From: Turritopsis dohrnii
Lineage: Eukaryota; Cnidaria; Hydrozoa; Anthoathecata; Oceaniidae
Assembly: GCA_027922465.2 (NCBI GenBank)
Contig: BQMF02000144.1
Span: 248,001-312,000, forward strand
Reading direction: 5' to 3'
Length of the DNA: 64,000 nucleotides
A program made the translations under genes and the position numbers. Every line of letters begins with the position of its first letter. Within the stretch, counting starts at the first letter, position 1. This document shows, one piece after another, positions 22,020 through 32,391 of this stretch. Under the pieces are notes generated by a model. It saw only the letters and a program-made list of their open reading frames with translations, did not search any database and had not been told where the DNA came from.

Positions 22020-23970
22020 TTACATTTCATTTCGTGTATTAATTTTTCTACGACGTTCTATCAAGTTGTTACTAAATTCAAGCATTATGCTGCAGTATAA
22101 AGTGATGCCGAATTTATGTCGAAGATTACTTTCAAGGGTAACACGGGAAGGTAAATTGTTACACGCAAGTACAGCCCTAAATACGATGCTATTTTTTTCA
22201 AGTTTGGCTGGGAGTTTAAGTAAGACAAAATTACGAAGTTCCATATTAGTATTTTTCGTTACGAATAAATCCCACATAAACTCAGGATTGAATTTATGAA
22301 TTAATTTATATACCTTAGTTAAAAGCAGTCGTAATCATACTGTGTGAACTGGTACAATGTTCAAGATGCAGTACAGTTCACTCGAGTTGTATCAATGTTG
22401 AATAGCAATACTCGGAATGGTCTGACTTGCGTAGACTCGATTTTTTTTGGTTATTCCCCTTTAGCGAAAACATCCAGATTAGTGGACAATACTTAAAAGT
22501 GTGATACGATAAAAGCATTACATAAACGCATTGATTTTTGGGTATCTGAGAATTTACGTATAAAAGCACAAATTTTATTATCCATTTTCTTATACATATT
22601 AATGATATGAACAGAGAATGAAAGACTGCGGTCAATGGTTACTCCAAGTAATTTCACCGTTTTCATACCTTTTTACGATCTTGATGCTAATATTATTACC
22701 ACCCGATCCTGAAAACATCACTTGAAATTTGTCCTCATTTACAGCCATTTCATTTATAACAAACTAATCGGCGATAATGTGTGTATCTGCTTGGAGTACT
22801 TGTATGACGGTGTCGAATGAGTTTTCACGACATAGAGCGTATCATCATCTGCATAGTCACAGGTGTCTGAATATATGCTGCAGAAAAATAGGTCATTGAT
22901 AAAGATATTGAATAGTATTGGTCCTAAGATAGAACCTTGTGGTACTCCAAGAACAATCTCCAATCTCAAGCCACTCGCTAAAAGATGAGATGATACTTAC
23001 ACTCATTTTCATAGTTTCATCAAAATATCATGCTGACGTTTCCAAGTCCATAAGCTTTCGTGATGATGAAGGTAATGATGTACACTATGAAAAGCTTTTG
23101 ATAGGTTTGTTAAGACTGTTTCCACCTTTCCTGACTTTGATAGAACTTTTTACCAAGCATTGATAAGATTTAATAATGTATGTTGAGTGGAGTAGCCTTT
23201 GCGAAAACACAGAGGAATTTGAAAAATTTGTCAGCCATAAGACAGTTAAATGAAAGTTTAATGCTTGCAAGCCTTTCAAATCGTGCTATATTAATCCGCA
23301 ATAGTGTGTCACACTTTTATTTTAGAGAGTGATATATAATTAAATTTTACGGTCAAGTTCTTCTTATGTGCGCGTAAAACCACGTAGATGCGAGAGACAC
23401 TTTTTCACGATTAGTATAAAAGCACGTGGCATTTGACGATAGTTTTCTTATGATCACGGGGAACCATTGCATTGCATCCCCAATCGAACACGACGTTTTT
23501 GGGGAAATATCTCTACAACCAATAGGGATAACTGACGTTTTTTAGGGTCCGCAATACGGGTGAGGGAGGGGGAGGGGGACGCAACATTTGGGCCTAAATT
23601 CTATTTGGTACCGTGGCTATGACGTCATCAAAATCTGTGATCGACGATATCTTTGCAGCGGTTGGTCGCAGCGAAACGATCCCATACACTTTTTTATCAG
23701 TTTTTCGAGCTCTACAACATGGGTACACTTTTCAGTCACGATTCCATGGTAATTTTTCGTCACCTCTTGCAACACGGTAAGGAGGGGATTAGACACATCA
23801 TTTTCGCAGTTTGACATGGTAAAAAGTTTTACCCGGGTTACTAGCACTTTTGATAGTGTTGGAAGCAAACTGATTTGTCTATAGTTTGAAGTTGAAGAGT
23901 CTTTCTTATGGACTGGGGCAACATCAGCTAATTTGTCAGTCCGCCCTTGTGTAATATCGCAGTTCTTCAC
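22020..23970 (-). pseudogene. Decayed LINE reverse transcriptase, split by a Helitron-like piece
   Basis: Minus-strand fragments occur in the order of a LINE RT. They are DVAPVHKKDSSTSNYRQISL (about 23900), VPQGSILGPILFNIFINDL with CDYADDDTLY (22940-22830), FKYCPLIWMFSLKGNN (about 22475) and SIVFRAVLACNNLPSRV near the C-terminus (about 22190). Many stops and shifts separate them. The stretch 23430-23760 belongs to the Helitron-like family (GACGTCATCAAAATC, GAGCTCTACAACATGG) and interrupts the relic after its N-terminal block. The family is CR1/jockey-superfamily-like; I cannot place it further. Confidence 0.7.
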
Positions 23971-24450
23971 GCCGTGGTTAAACTTCCGTTATTGCCAACT
24001 TTCGATTTTTTAGTTCAAAATAAAAAAGTTGAAAGCACGACATTAATTTTTGTGAAATTATATCGCTTCTTTGTGGCTATAACATTGCAATGCAAAAAGG
24101 TTTCACTTTACTGAAATAAATAAATAAATTATTCGTTTTAATGCGCCCTCTTACCACCCTTATTTATAACGTAGTGCATCTGAGGAGCGAAACAATGCTA
24201 AAACTTTATGCCAACAGGACCATATATTAATCGAATTAAACAATAATTAACAATACAACAATACAAGCATATTGAATCAAATGTTTATAACTATGATCCC
24301 AATTGGATAGGAGGGAAATGAAATTTGATAAAGTTTTCTTTATAAGAAACAGTTTTTATTTTTTAAACTTGCTTTCTATTCAATCCACGTAAATTGGTTT
24401 TTTCATTAGTGCCTACAAGAGAAGCCCAGCGACACCGTCTTTGCCTCTAG
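23971..24450. other. Spacer ending in a degenerate Helitron-like terminus
   Basis: No gene is seen. The last 35 bases (GCCCAGCGACACCGTC...CTCTAG) are a decayed version of the hairpin-CTAG end and abut the next TC...TATATTAATAG start at 24451. Confidence 0.4.
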
Positions 24451-25046
24451 TCTATATATTAATAGCCGATTCTCTGTTTGTCTGTCTGTTTGTTTGTTTG
24501 TTTGTTTGTAAGTCACGCAAAATGGTAGATTGAGTTGTGAGCGAAATTATTTTGTGTGTGTGTGTGTGTGCGACGTGAGTTCGAAGCAAATACATTGCAA
24601 CCCCAATCGAACGTGACTTTTTTTGGCTGATGAACTAATAGGAATAACGTTTTGTTTTTATTATTATTGTTAGTTTTATATTCCAAGGACTACGTTGACT
24701 ACGTTGGCTTTGAAAACAATACATCAACTAAATACAAAGAAACTAACTGATTAAACAGTTTGGACAAAAAGCAGCAGTGGCAGAACTTGGCAGCATGTTT
24801 GCCAGTGTATCCTAACGTATCCTTGCCTGACTGTCCTGAGACGGGTAAACTTTTTTTCTGCAGTGTAGTGTCTTCCTTAACGGACGCAAAATTTGAGCTG
24901 CGTTATATTTTCATTTTTAAATCCTTTAAAATATCACTTTTATTGTCCAAAGTGAATTAATAAAGAAGATAACTTGGATCGCTAGTTGTGCAACACCTAT
25001 CGTCACAATTTTAAACTGGTTTATTGTGATATATTGCGAACTATTG

Positions 25047-25577
25047 ATGTTTCTAATGACGTTACGCAACTTCGACGTCAAAGAATGTACCTGGGCAATG
25101 AAAAAGAGAGGGAGAGGTAGGAGTTTATTGGGCCTCGATCGATCTTCTACTTGTCTCAGAGTCATTCTCGCACTGATCATGTTATCGACACCTTCAGCTT
25201 CAAATAGCAATAATGGATTCAACCTTCTTACAAACAGAACATTCGAATTTACCACCCAAAAGTATGTTACCTTTCCAAACAAAAGAAGATTCTGTGCTCC
25301 AATAAATCTTTACGCAAACCATTCTGCGACGTTTCAACTCATCACTTCCGGCGATATCGAAACCAATCCAGGTCCAGTAACTTGTGATTCTTGTCAAAAA
25401 ACTGTCAGATCAAATCAGAGGCAGCTAGTCTGTGTGAATTGTTTTAGTAAATCCCACATGAAATGTTCAGTCAAAAATATACTGAATGGTCCAAAAATAC
25501 AAACCTGGACCTGTCATGTATGTACCAATAGATTACTACCATTCCACAATGTCAGTATCGAGGAAACAATATTATAA
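25047..25577 (+). pseudogene. LINE N-terminal region: hydrophobic leader, 2A-like peptide, PHD-like finger
   Basis: I take the first ATG in frame (25047). The N-terminus contains a hydrophobic stretch (LRVILALIMLSTPSAS) that could act as a signal sequence. About 110 residues in comes LITSGDIETNPGP, matching the 2A ribosome-skipping consensus D-[VI]-E-x-N-P-G-P. Directly after it is a Cys/His-rich finger (CDSC, CVNC, HMKC, WTCHVC) like the PHD fingers of CR1-group ORFs. The frame ends at TAA (25575-25577), but the same frame then continues with sequence typical of the endonuclease start (SIAHLNTRSLC), so the stop is probably a lesion. Such 2A sequences are known from some animal LINEs; skipping would release the leader from the rest. 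Confidence 0.7.
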
Positions 25578-25717
25578 GAAAGTTTACACGGTAAAGCTGA
25601 TGAATCATTTCAAGCTCCACACCAAAATAACACGAGCATTGCACACCTGAATACTCGCTCTCTCTGCTCATCCTTCTCTGAATTTCAACTTTTGTCGAAA
25701 CTTATAAATTTGATTTT

Positions 25718-28438
25718 ATGACGACTTCAGAAACCTGGTTAAAGAATGATAAAAATATGATTGACTATGTTCAAATTCCAGGATATCAACTTGAATATAA
25801 AAACCGGGAAAACAGGAGAGGAGGCGGTATCGGAATTTATATCAGAGAATCAATCAAAGAATACAAAGTACGGAAAGATATCAATCGAATAGCTACAGAC
25901 ATTGAGCATCTCTGGATAGAAGTAAAGGGTAAAAATAGAAATCATTCGTATCTGCTCGGCACAGTATACCAGCCAAACTCAGACATCGCTTCAAAAGAAA
26001 TATGGCTGCAAACATTTGAGAACATCCTGTCGCACATAAACAACATTTGGGACGGTCCTGTAATAATATGCGGTGATACAAACATATATACCCTTTCTGA
26101 ATCCTCATTCCGACAGCAGTATATAGATCTATTGAACGTCTTTAACCTGACCAACGTTGTTACAAAACCTACAAGGCACGGAAAGAGCCTCATTGATCAC
26201 CTAATAACAAACATACCAGGAAAAGTCACATTGACCGATGTCATCCCATGCGATACTGTCAGCGACCATGATTGCCCTTTTATGAATATAAACATAAAGA
26301 CGACAAAATTTCAACCTCGACAAAAATCCATTAGAAACTACAAAAGTTTCAACCTTAGTGACTTTACATCAGATTTTGCGCAGTTACCATTCAGCACCAT
26401 CTACGCACTTGAAGATCCTAACGAACAACTAAGCGTTTTCAACTCCCTCATCCTGGAGTGCCTGAATGTGCATGCTCCTATCAAAACATGTAAAATGACT
26501 CGTAAACCTGCTCCATGGATGCGAGATCTCAAAATCACAACTCTACAAAAGGAGACTAAACAACATCGAGTAAAGGCCCATCGAACTGGAAATGATGAAG
26601 AATGGAAGGAATACAGATCAACCAAAAACAAACTAAAAATGGCGATAAAATCCACCAAGTCTCAGTTTTACAAAAAAGCATTCTCCTCTCGCAGACCAAA
26701 AGAGGTTTGGCAAACGATTCACCGAATTTTAAAAACAAATGATAAACCAATCACAGAATGTCCGGATGCCCTTAACAAACACTATAACGGCGTCGCTGAA
26801 AGACTTACCGCCTCAAAACGCACCAACACAGAGGACTTGAAAGCGATGATCAACAAACTACCCCATCGGAATGAGTATGCTTTCAAACTACAACCTACAA
26901 GTTACAATGACGTAAGAAATGCACTCAATTCCATCAGAAGGGACTGTTCAACCGGCCATGATTCTATCCCGATAAACTTATTGAAACCTGTTAGTGAGTT
27001 TATAATCTCTCCACTGACCTTTATCATCAACAATTTTATTTTGTCCGAAACATTCCCACAATATTGGAAAGTCGCAAGGATCAGTCCTGTTCCAAAAGTT
27101 AACATCCCCTCCTCACCGAATGACTATCGGCCTATATCAGTTTTACCAGTGTTATCAAAAGTTTATGAGAAGGTAGTTCTTCAACAACTGGTGTTTCATA
27201 TCGACAATTTAATGTTATACAAGTCAACGCAACATGGGTTTCGAAGATCACACTCAACTACAAGCTGTCTGATGAAACTGAAAGACGACATCACAAACGC
27301 CATGAACAAAGGCGAAATAACAATTTCAGTTTTTGCTGATTACTCCAAAGCGTTCGATACGATAGACTTTAAGAGTCTTTTAATGAAGCTTTCAAACCTC
27401 AATCTTGACAAATCCTTTCTACACTGGATGTCAAATTATTTATCAGACCGCCAGCACTATGTTCAAATTGACAACAGAAAGTCTTCGATGTTGACTGTTG
27501 GTTTTGGAGTACCGCAAGGATCCATTCTCGGTCCTGTCATCTTTAATTTATATGTATCAGACCTCTCAGAGCAAGTGAAATACACAAAAACATTACAATA
27601 TGCTGATGACACCAAAATATATATTCACTCAAAACCAGATGAACTTGAAGCTAAAATTATCGAACTCTCACGAGATATAAAAAACATCCGTAATTGGTCG
27701 CATGATTCCAATCTTGTCTTCAACGAAAAGAAAAGAAAAACAATGCTTTTCTACAAAAACCACCTGTACAGACATCACAAAAAGGAACTTGATTCAGTTG
27801 CTATCAAATGTGGTGGTATTACTCTCGGAAGAACGGAATCAATGAAAGTTCTCGGAATTACTTTCAATGAACACCTGGACTGGACAAGCCACATCAATAA
27901 AGTGGCAATCGAATGCTTCTCTACATTGCGAACGCTTAAATTATTAAAACGACTTCTTCCATTCAAGATACGGAAAGAACTTGTCCAAACGCTAATGTTG
28001 TCAAAGCTTGACTATGGAAATTTCGTCTTTAATTCGATACCTAAAGCCCTTCAATCACGGTTGCAAAAAGTTATGAACGCTGCCGCCGGATTTGTATGGA
28101 ACAGATATTCGAAAGTACACGACTGCATAAAACTCTCATGGCTACCTATTGAGGAGCGTCTCGAATATTCTGCTGCTGTTGCGGGCTTCAAAGCTGTTTT
28201 TGAAATAGTTCCTGCAAACATGCAACTACAACTTGCAAAGGATACAAGGGCTCTCAGAAGTAATCGTAAAAACATCGGCCCTATGATTCAACGAAGCAAT
28301 GTCATCAATTCCCACAGTAATACCGTCGCTCAAACTTTTAACAGTTTGCCGAAACCAATTCGTGAATCAGAAAGTAAAGTACCTAATGGACAAAGCAATT
28401 GCACGTACTTTATAGATATTTTTTATATATATGTTTAA
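25718..28438 (+). CDS. LINE endonuclease-reverse transcriptase ORF (906 codons)
   Basis: An AP-type endonuclease occupies roughly residues 1-230 (SETWL, GGGIGIYI, GDTN, SDHD), a linker follows, then the RT. The RT shows NDYRPISVLPVLSKV, QHGFRRSHST, FADYSKAFDTID (about 540), GVPQGSILGP (about 597) and the YADD catalytic box (about 627), and ends with the usual C-terminal region. The first 30 or so endonuclease residues lie upstream in the frame of 25635-25700 and are separated by a one-base shift between about 25695 and 25715; the ATG at 25718 is therefore internal to the ancestral protein. The remaining 906 codons have no stop, which suggests the element died recently. Confidence 0.9.
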   Translation: MTTSETWLKNDKNMIDYVQIPGYQLEYKNRENRRGGGIGIYIRESIKEYKVRKDINRIATDIEHLWIEVKGKNRNHSYLLGTVYQPNSDIASKEIWLQTFENILSHINNIWDGPVIICGDTNIYTLSESSFRQQYIDLLNVFNLTNVVTKPTRHGKSLIDHLITNIPGKVTLTDVIPCDTVSDHDCPFMNINIKTTKFQPRQKSIRNYKSFNLSDFTSDFAQLPFSTIYALEDPNEQLSVFNSLILECLNVHAPIKTCKMTRKPAPWMRDLKITTLQKETKQHRVKAHRTGNDEEWKEYRSTKNKLKMAIKSTKSQFYKKAFSSRRPKEVWQTIHRILKTNDKPITECPDALNKHYNGVAERLTASKRTNTEDLKAMINKLPHRNEYAFKLQPTSYNDVRNALNSIRRDCSTGHDSIPINLLKPVSEFIISPLTFIINNFILSETFPQYWKVARISPVPKVNIPSSPNDYRPISVLPVLSKVYEKVVLQQLVFHIDNLMLYKSTQHGFRRSHSTTSCLMKLKDDITNAMNKGEITISVFADYSKAFDTIDFKSLLMKLSNLNLDKSFLHWMSNYLSDRQHYVQIDNRKSSMLTVGFGVPQGSILGPVIFNLYVSDLSEQVKYTKTLQYADDTKIYIHSKPDELEAKIIELSRDIKNIRNWSHDSNLVFNEKKRKTMLFYKNHLYRHHKKELDSVAIKCGGITLGRTESMKVLGITFNEHLDWTSHINKVAIECFSTLRTLKLLKRLLPFKIRKELVQTLMLSKLDYGNFVFNSIPKALQSRLQKVMNAAAGFVWNRYSKVHDCIKLSWLPIEERLEYSAAVAGFKAVFEIVPANMQLQLAKDTRALRSNRKNIGPMIQRSNVINSHSNTVAQTFNSLPKPIRESESKVPNGQSNCTYFIDIFYIYV

Positions 28439-28548
28439 AAAAAAAAAAAAAAAAAAGTTTGTAAATACATTTAACATACACACCACATACAAATTTCTAG
28501 GAGAAGAACCATGTAGCAAAATGGAGCTAGAAATAAATCGGTTATTAT

Positions 28549-28577
28549 TATTATAATTATTATTATTATTATTTTCC
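28549..28577 (+). repeat. LINE 3'-terminal (ATT)n tract
   Basis: A simple repeat of ATT units ends the LINE and abuts the resumed Helitron-like sequence. Short tandem 3' ends are the usual priming tail of CR1/L2-group elements. Confidence 0.6.
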
Positions 28578-29040
28578 AACAATCAAAATGTTTAAAAACC
28601 GATAAATAAAAAAAGAGTATCATGAAACAAAACATTTTTTTGCTTTTCTTTTAATTTAATTTCTTTTTTTAATTGTTAAGCGCTTCTGATCGAACGTTTT
28701 TTTATTCTCTTTATTCATTTAGCACGTGCCTTTTTTCTCTCCTCCTGTGTGATCTTTTTAAGAAGAGAAACGATTTCCCCCTTACGTTTGATAGCACCCA
28801 TGTTAGAGCGCGTAACTTTTTTAAAACAAAAGCTAATAAAAAGTTGAAGTTTTCTCTCTCTACGTTTTGAGTGTATTTTTACACTGATAAAAGATTGGTT
28901 TTACCAGAGGTTGTGACTTCGAATCTGCTTCTGGTTGAACACAAGTTGTACGAGCCGTTTATAAGGAAATTTGAAATTTATTGATACAATGATACAGAGC
29001 AGGTGGACATAGGCGGCGAGCGACGCCGCCTTGGCGGCTA

Positions 29041-29408
29041 TCTATATATTAACAGCCAATTCTCTGTCTGTTTGTTTGTCACGCAAAATGGTAGATTGAG
29101 TTGTGAGACCAATCATTTTATTGTATTTTGTGCGACGTCAGTGTGAAGTCATTACATTGAGACCCAAATAGAACGCGACGTTTAGGGAAAATTATCTCGG
29201 TAACCAATAGGGATAACTGACGTTTTTGAGGTCCGCGATACAGGTCATGGGGTGACGAAAAAATTTAGGTCAAATTTTTTTGGGGACGGGTGTGTGACGT
29301 CATCAAAATCTTTGATCGACGATATCGCCGTGACGGTTGGTCGTAGTCCTTAATTTTATTTTTCGTGAACTCAACGCAGGCTGAACATGGGCGGCGAGCG
29401 ACGCTTAG
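29041..29408 (+). mobile_element. Short Helitron-like unit
   Basis: Starts TCTATATATTAACAGCC, contains the GACGTCATCAAAATC block and ends with a reduced terminus (GGCGGCGAGCGACG then CTTAG). It is head-to-tail with both neighbours. Confidence 0.5.
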
Positions 29409-29800
29409 TCTATATTAATAGCACATGTGTTTTGTCTGTCTGTCTGCATTCTCCATCAGTTATGTACATTTACAAAATTTTATACAAATTATTTCAGATT
29501 TCTTAGAAAAAAAATTTGACTCACTACCCATCCCTAAATAGAGAAGTTCAGCAATTGTTTTTCTTTTAAGTATAATAGCATCTGTATATCTGAATATAAA
29601 TCAGTTTCTATACGGTCTGAATTTTGCCCTGGAATTAATTGGTGTATTGTGCAGTACAAAACTTTTTACACTGTTATTTTAAGTAATCAGCATTTGCTTG
29701 GCATAAGATTTTCATTTAATCTGATGACCATGTTATGGCCCACTTTGTAATTTTCTGTCCTTTGCCCTTTTAAGATAAGATGTTTTTTTATCAAAACTTT
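29409..29800 (+). mobile_element. Variant Helitron-like unit, second subtype
   Basis: Begins TCTATATTAATAGCACATGT and matches the first array unit (13793-14177) over almost its whole length, but it has no hairpin-CTAG end and fades out near 29790. Confidence 0.45.
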
Positions 29801-29879
29801 ATTTATAACTATTATCAAATAACTTCAATAAATGGGGCAATTCGTGCCTAATTTGTACCAATTTTTGAAAGTTCTCCAA

Positions 29880-30160
29880 TTTCCATAAAAGTTTGCACAG
29901 ATTACAATTGAAAGGTGCTGACCTCGAATTTGACGGTCATCTTGTCAGATTTGACCAAAATTGGGCAATTCGAAGCAAATTTGGACTAAATTATGAAAGA
30001 TCTTAAAAATTTGCACGGATCACAATTAAAAGGCGCTGATTTCAAATTTAACATTCATTTTGTCAGATTTGACCATAAAAATTTGAAATTAATGAAAGAT
30101 GCTGATTTCGAATTTCAGAGTCATGTTTCAGATATGACAAAAATTGGGTAATTAGGCAAT
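29880..30160. repeat. Degenerate tandem repeat of about 110 bp
   Basis: A module with TTTGCAC(A/G)GAT(T/C)ACAATT, GCTGA(C/T)xTC(G/A)AATTT and TTGTCAGATTTGACC recurs near 29892, 30008 and, partly, 30090. It is non-coding. Confidence 0.45.
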
Positions 30161-30862
30161 GGTGTATTTTGAGGATGTTTTATTATATATATAGTCTTTG
30201 AACCAAATTTCAAGTTTATATAAGTTTATATCTATTTGTTTTGTATATTACTACCGTTATCGACTATTGTATTTCACAGTTCTGTAAACAGTATAACTTT
30301 AGAATTGTGACAATGCGCTTTAGCGAAATTTTCGACTTCCTGCTCGTCTTGTTTGTTACTGTTCTAGATGAAAAAAAATCGTAGAAATAAAAAATATGAA
30401 GCTTTATTCTTGGGCAGTGCATACACGCACAATTTACATTCTTTTCGCGTTTACATTCTACCTGTTTGATGTATACTTGATGTAAAATGTTAAGACTGAC
30501 CCATTCAAGGAGAAAAGATTTGCAAGAAGATTTACTTTGTAAACAAACAAAGCCAACAGTTACAAATGGATAATTAGCGAAATTATTGCGCTTTTCCTAC
30601 CGCGCATGCATGCAAGGGATTTCAAAAACATTACGGTCAGTATTCGTTTCACCCTGCATACTATTGAAGCCAACAGTTATAGATTGCTAATTAGCGAGAT
30701 AATTGCGTTTTTCCCACTGCCCATGCGCTAAAGAATATAAAAATGTTACCATCACTTTGTTTTCTTACTCACTGAGCATTCTTAAGAAAATGGAATACTC
30801 TAGAGATGGTCATCTCCCGTATAGATATCAGGAAAAAAAAGAGAGGTCAAATAGGATCACAA
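30161..30862. other. Spacer with a 117-bp-offset duplication
   Basis: GCCAACAGTTA(C/T)A followed by AATTAGCGA(A/G)AT(A/T)ATTGCG occurs at about 30551 and again at 30668, each followed by a CGCATGC-like block. No gene is seen. Confidence 0.4.
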
Positions 30863-30904
30863 ATTACAATGTGGGGCAAAATAATTACAAAGTGGGGCAA
30901 GATA
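30863..30904. repeat. 21-bp tandem repeat, left half, split by a transposon
   Basis: AATTACAAxGTGGGGCAAxA-type units lie just left of the transposon. Similar units (AATTACAAAGTAGGGCAAG and AATTACAAGGTGGGGCA) lie just right of it at 38848-38885. The transposon entered a TA inside this small array. Confidence 0.6.
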
Positions 30905-31269
30905 AAGTGTATCCAGATATAATTGGCAGTGGAAACAAGAATGCCTGTAACTTTTGATAGTCAAATGCAATTGTGAAATTTTTTTTTGCTTCTTTTAGAG
31001 AATCAAAAGCGCTATATTTGAATGTATTTTTGGTTGAAAAATTCGCGACTTTTAGCGGTTGAATTTGCGATGGCAAAATTTGAGCTTTTTATCTACTTAT
31101 GCTATAACGTTCATTTTTACACCAGTGGTAGGTCAGCCTTAGGTAAAGAAGGTTGTCAAATTTCAAGGCAAACAGAAAAGTCCTTGGGAAGATATGGGAC
31201 CCGAAATACCCCTTGGTAGCGCTTTTTTGTGAAACATCAAATCTCCAAATTTTTAATAAAAACGGGGGT
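30905..31269 (+). repeat. Left terminal inverted repeat, 365 bp
   Basis: Matches the reverse complement of 38481-38845 through ...AACGGGGGT, where similarity stops abruptly. Open frames of 60-65 codons inside it recur in the right TIR only because the sequence is duplicated; they are not genes. Confidence 0.9.
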
Positions 31270-31494
31270 TTATGTTATCTTTTTTGAACAGTGCAATTAA
31301 AAGTGGGAAAGTGTTAAGTGTTGATGCATTGGTATTATTGATCATTTCGAAACAAAGCGAAACACAATTTGATTGTTTTTATTGAAACGATAAGCAAGGA
31401 ACAAAGGCATATAGATCATAAAATAGTTTTTGTAAAACACCAGAATAACCTTTAAACAACAAGCAGCTATGAAACAATATGATACAAGAATGAG

Positions 31495-31665
31495 AGAAGT
31501 GGGATTTCCGACGTTTGCAAATAGTCGGAAATCGAATTTCTTAACGATTCCGGACGAAAGTCATCCATGCGCAGAAGCGCATGCGCAGTAATTACACATA
31601 TTTAAGGCGTTTCAAAATTGAGAATTTTCTCTCGCATTGTATTGTAATGTAAGGTTCGTCAAACT
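31495..31665 (+). repeat. Split direct repeat A1
   Basis: A 171-bp terminal repeat beginning AGAAGTGGGATTTCCGACG and ending GTTCGTCAAACT; it contains a GCGCAGAAGCGCATGCGC palindrome and a TATTTAAGG TATA-like element about 25 bases before a likely start region. Identical to 35947-36117. Confidence 0.85.
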
Positions 31666-31669
31666 AAAC

Positions 31670-32302
31670 ATGAACGAGGAGCTAGCCAAGACCATCCAAG
31701 ATGCTGTTAAGCAGGCAGTTGGCGAAGTTATGGAAATACAACACAATTCCATGGATAAAATGAGAGATAGATTGGAAAGAAAACGGAAGCACGACAATAT
31801 TTCGTTTGACAACGCTGGAAATAAAGATCAGTATCAGCACAACAGAGACGTTCTGGAGACCCTCGACGAGGTAGATAGTCATTTAGAAGACAAGAATATC
31901 GAAGAAGCTAAAAGAGCATTGGAAAAGGGTAAGAAGCTCTTAGAATTTAGAATGAAATGTATACGAATCGCTGATAGGGAGGGTTGGTTAACTGTTAAGC
32001 ACTTTGTTAACGACGAATTAGTATCTGACGACGAACAAGAAAAACGGTTAAAAAGGGCTATCCGTTCTGCTGCATCTTCGAGAGAGAAGTATTTAAAAAA
32101 GCCCAGGCAGACTCTTTCTAACCAAGAGAACTCTAAGGATGAAAGATCGCGTGAAAAGCCAAAAGTGTATGACGATAAGAGAAGGATGGATGATGTTATT
32201 TGCTATAATTGCAAGAAGGTTGGTCACTATTTGACCCACTGTCCTTTCCCTCCAAGTCGCGAGCAACTAAAAGTGCCCAGGATCGAAAAGAATAGACGTT
32301 GA
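31670..32302 (+). CDS. DIRS-type Gag with zinc knuckle
   Basis: The true ATG is at 31670, four bases after the end of A1; the open frame extends further upstream only through non-ATG codons. The 210-residue protein starts MNEELAKTIQDAVKQ, has a charged helical middle (LERKRKHDN, LETLDEVDSHLEDKNIEEAK), a region rich in arginine and lysine, and a CCHC knuckle (CYNCKKVGHYLTHC) near residue 180. It should coat the RNA in the replication particle. The CCHC knuckle is a feature of PAT/Ngaro-like rather than classic DIRS1 Gag (established, approximate). The frame closes with TGA before the RT frame. Confidence 0.8.
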   Translation: MNEELAKTIQDAVKQAVGEVMEIQHNSMDKMRDRLERKRKHDNISFDNAGNKDQYQHNRDVLETLDEVDSHLEDKNIEEAKRALEKGKKLLEFRMKCIRIADREGWLTVKHFVNDELVSDDEQEKRLKRAIRSAASSREKYLKKPRQTLSNQENSKDERSREKPKVYDDKRRMDDVICYNCKKVGHYLTHCPFPPSREQLKVPRIEKNRR

Positions 32303-32391
32303 AACTTTATTATTTGGACAAGAACAAATATTACATTGAGTTACGAAACTTTTAACTATAAAAAGATAAACAATTTATATTTTAATTTCTA

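Larger units (their letters stand above)
24858..28577 (+). mobile_element. CR1/L2-group LINE, nearly full length, 3.7 kb
   Basis: Boundaries come from the interrupted Helitron-like unit: the left host sequence ends ...GGGTAAACTTTTTTT and the right resumes CAATCAAAATGTTTAAAAAC. The element has a 5' untranslated region of about 190 bp, one large coding region now broken by a stop and a frameshift, an A-run (28439-28458), a short 3' region and a terminal (ATT)n tract, which is typical for the CR1/L2 group. No target duplication is obvious. Confidence 0.75.
24451..29040 (+). mobile_element. Helitron-like unit interrupted by a LINE
   Basis: 5' part 24451-24857 and 3' part 28578-29040 together make a unit of about 870 bp like 17617-18479. 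It contains a (GT)n expansion near 24555 in place of the usual T run. The closing hairpin is intact but the final G of CTAG is missing (GGCGGCTA then TCTATATATT at 29041). Confidence 0.6.

Noticed and set aside
31022..31219. Open frames repeated at 31 kb and 38.6 kb as a duplicated gene
   Set aside because: They lie wholly inside the 365-bp terminal inverted repeats and exist only as shadows of that duplication.
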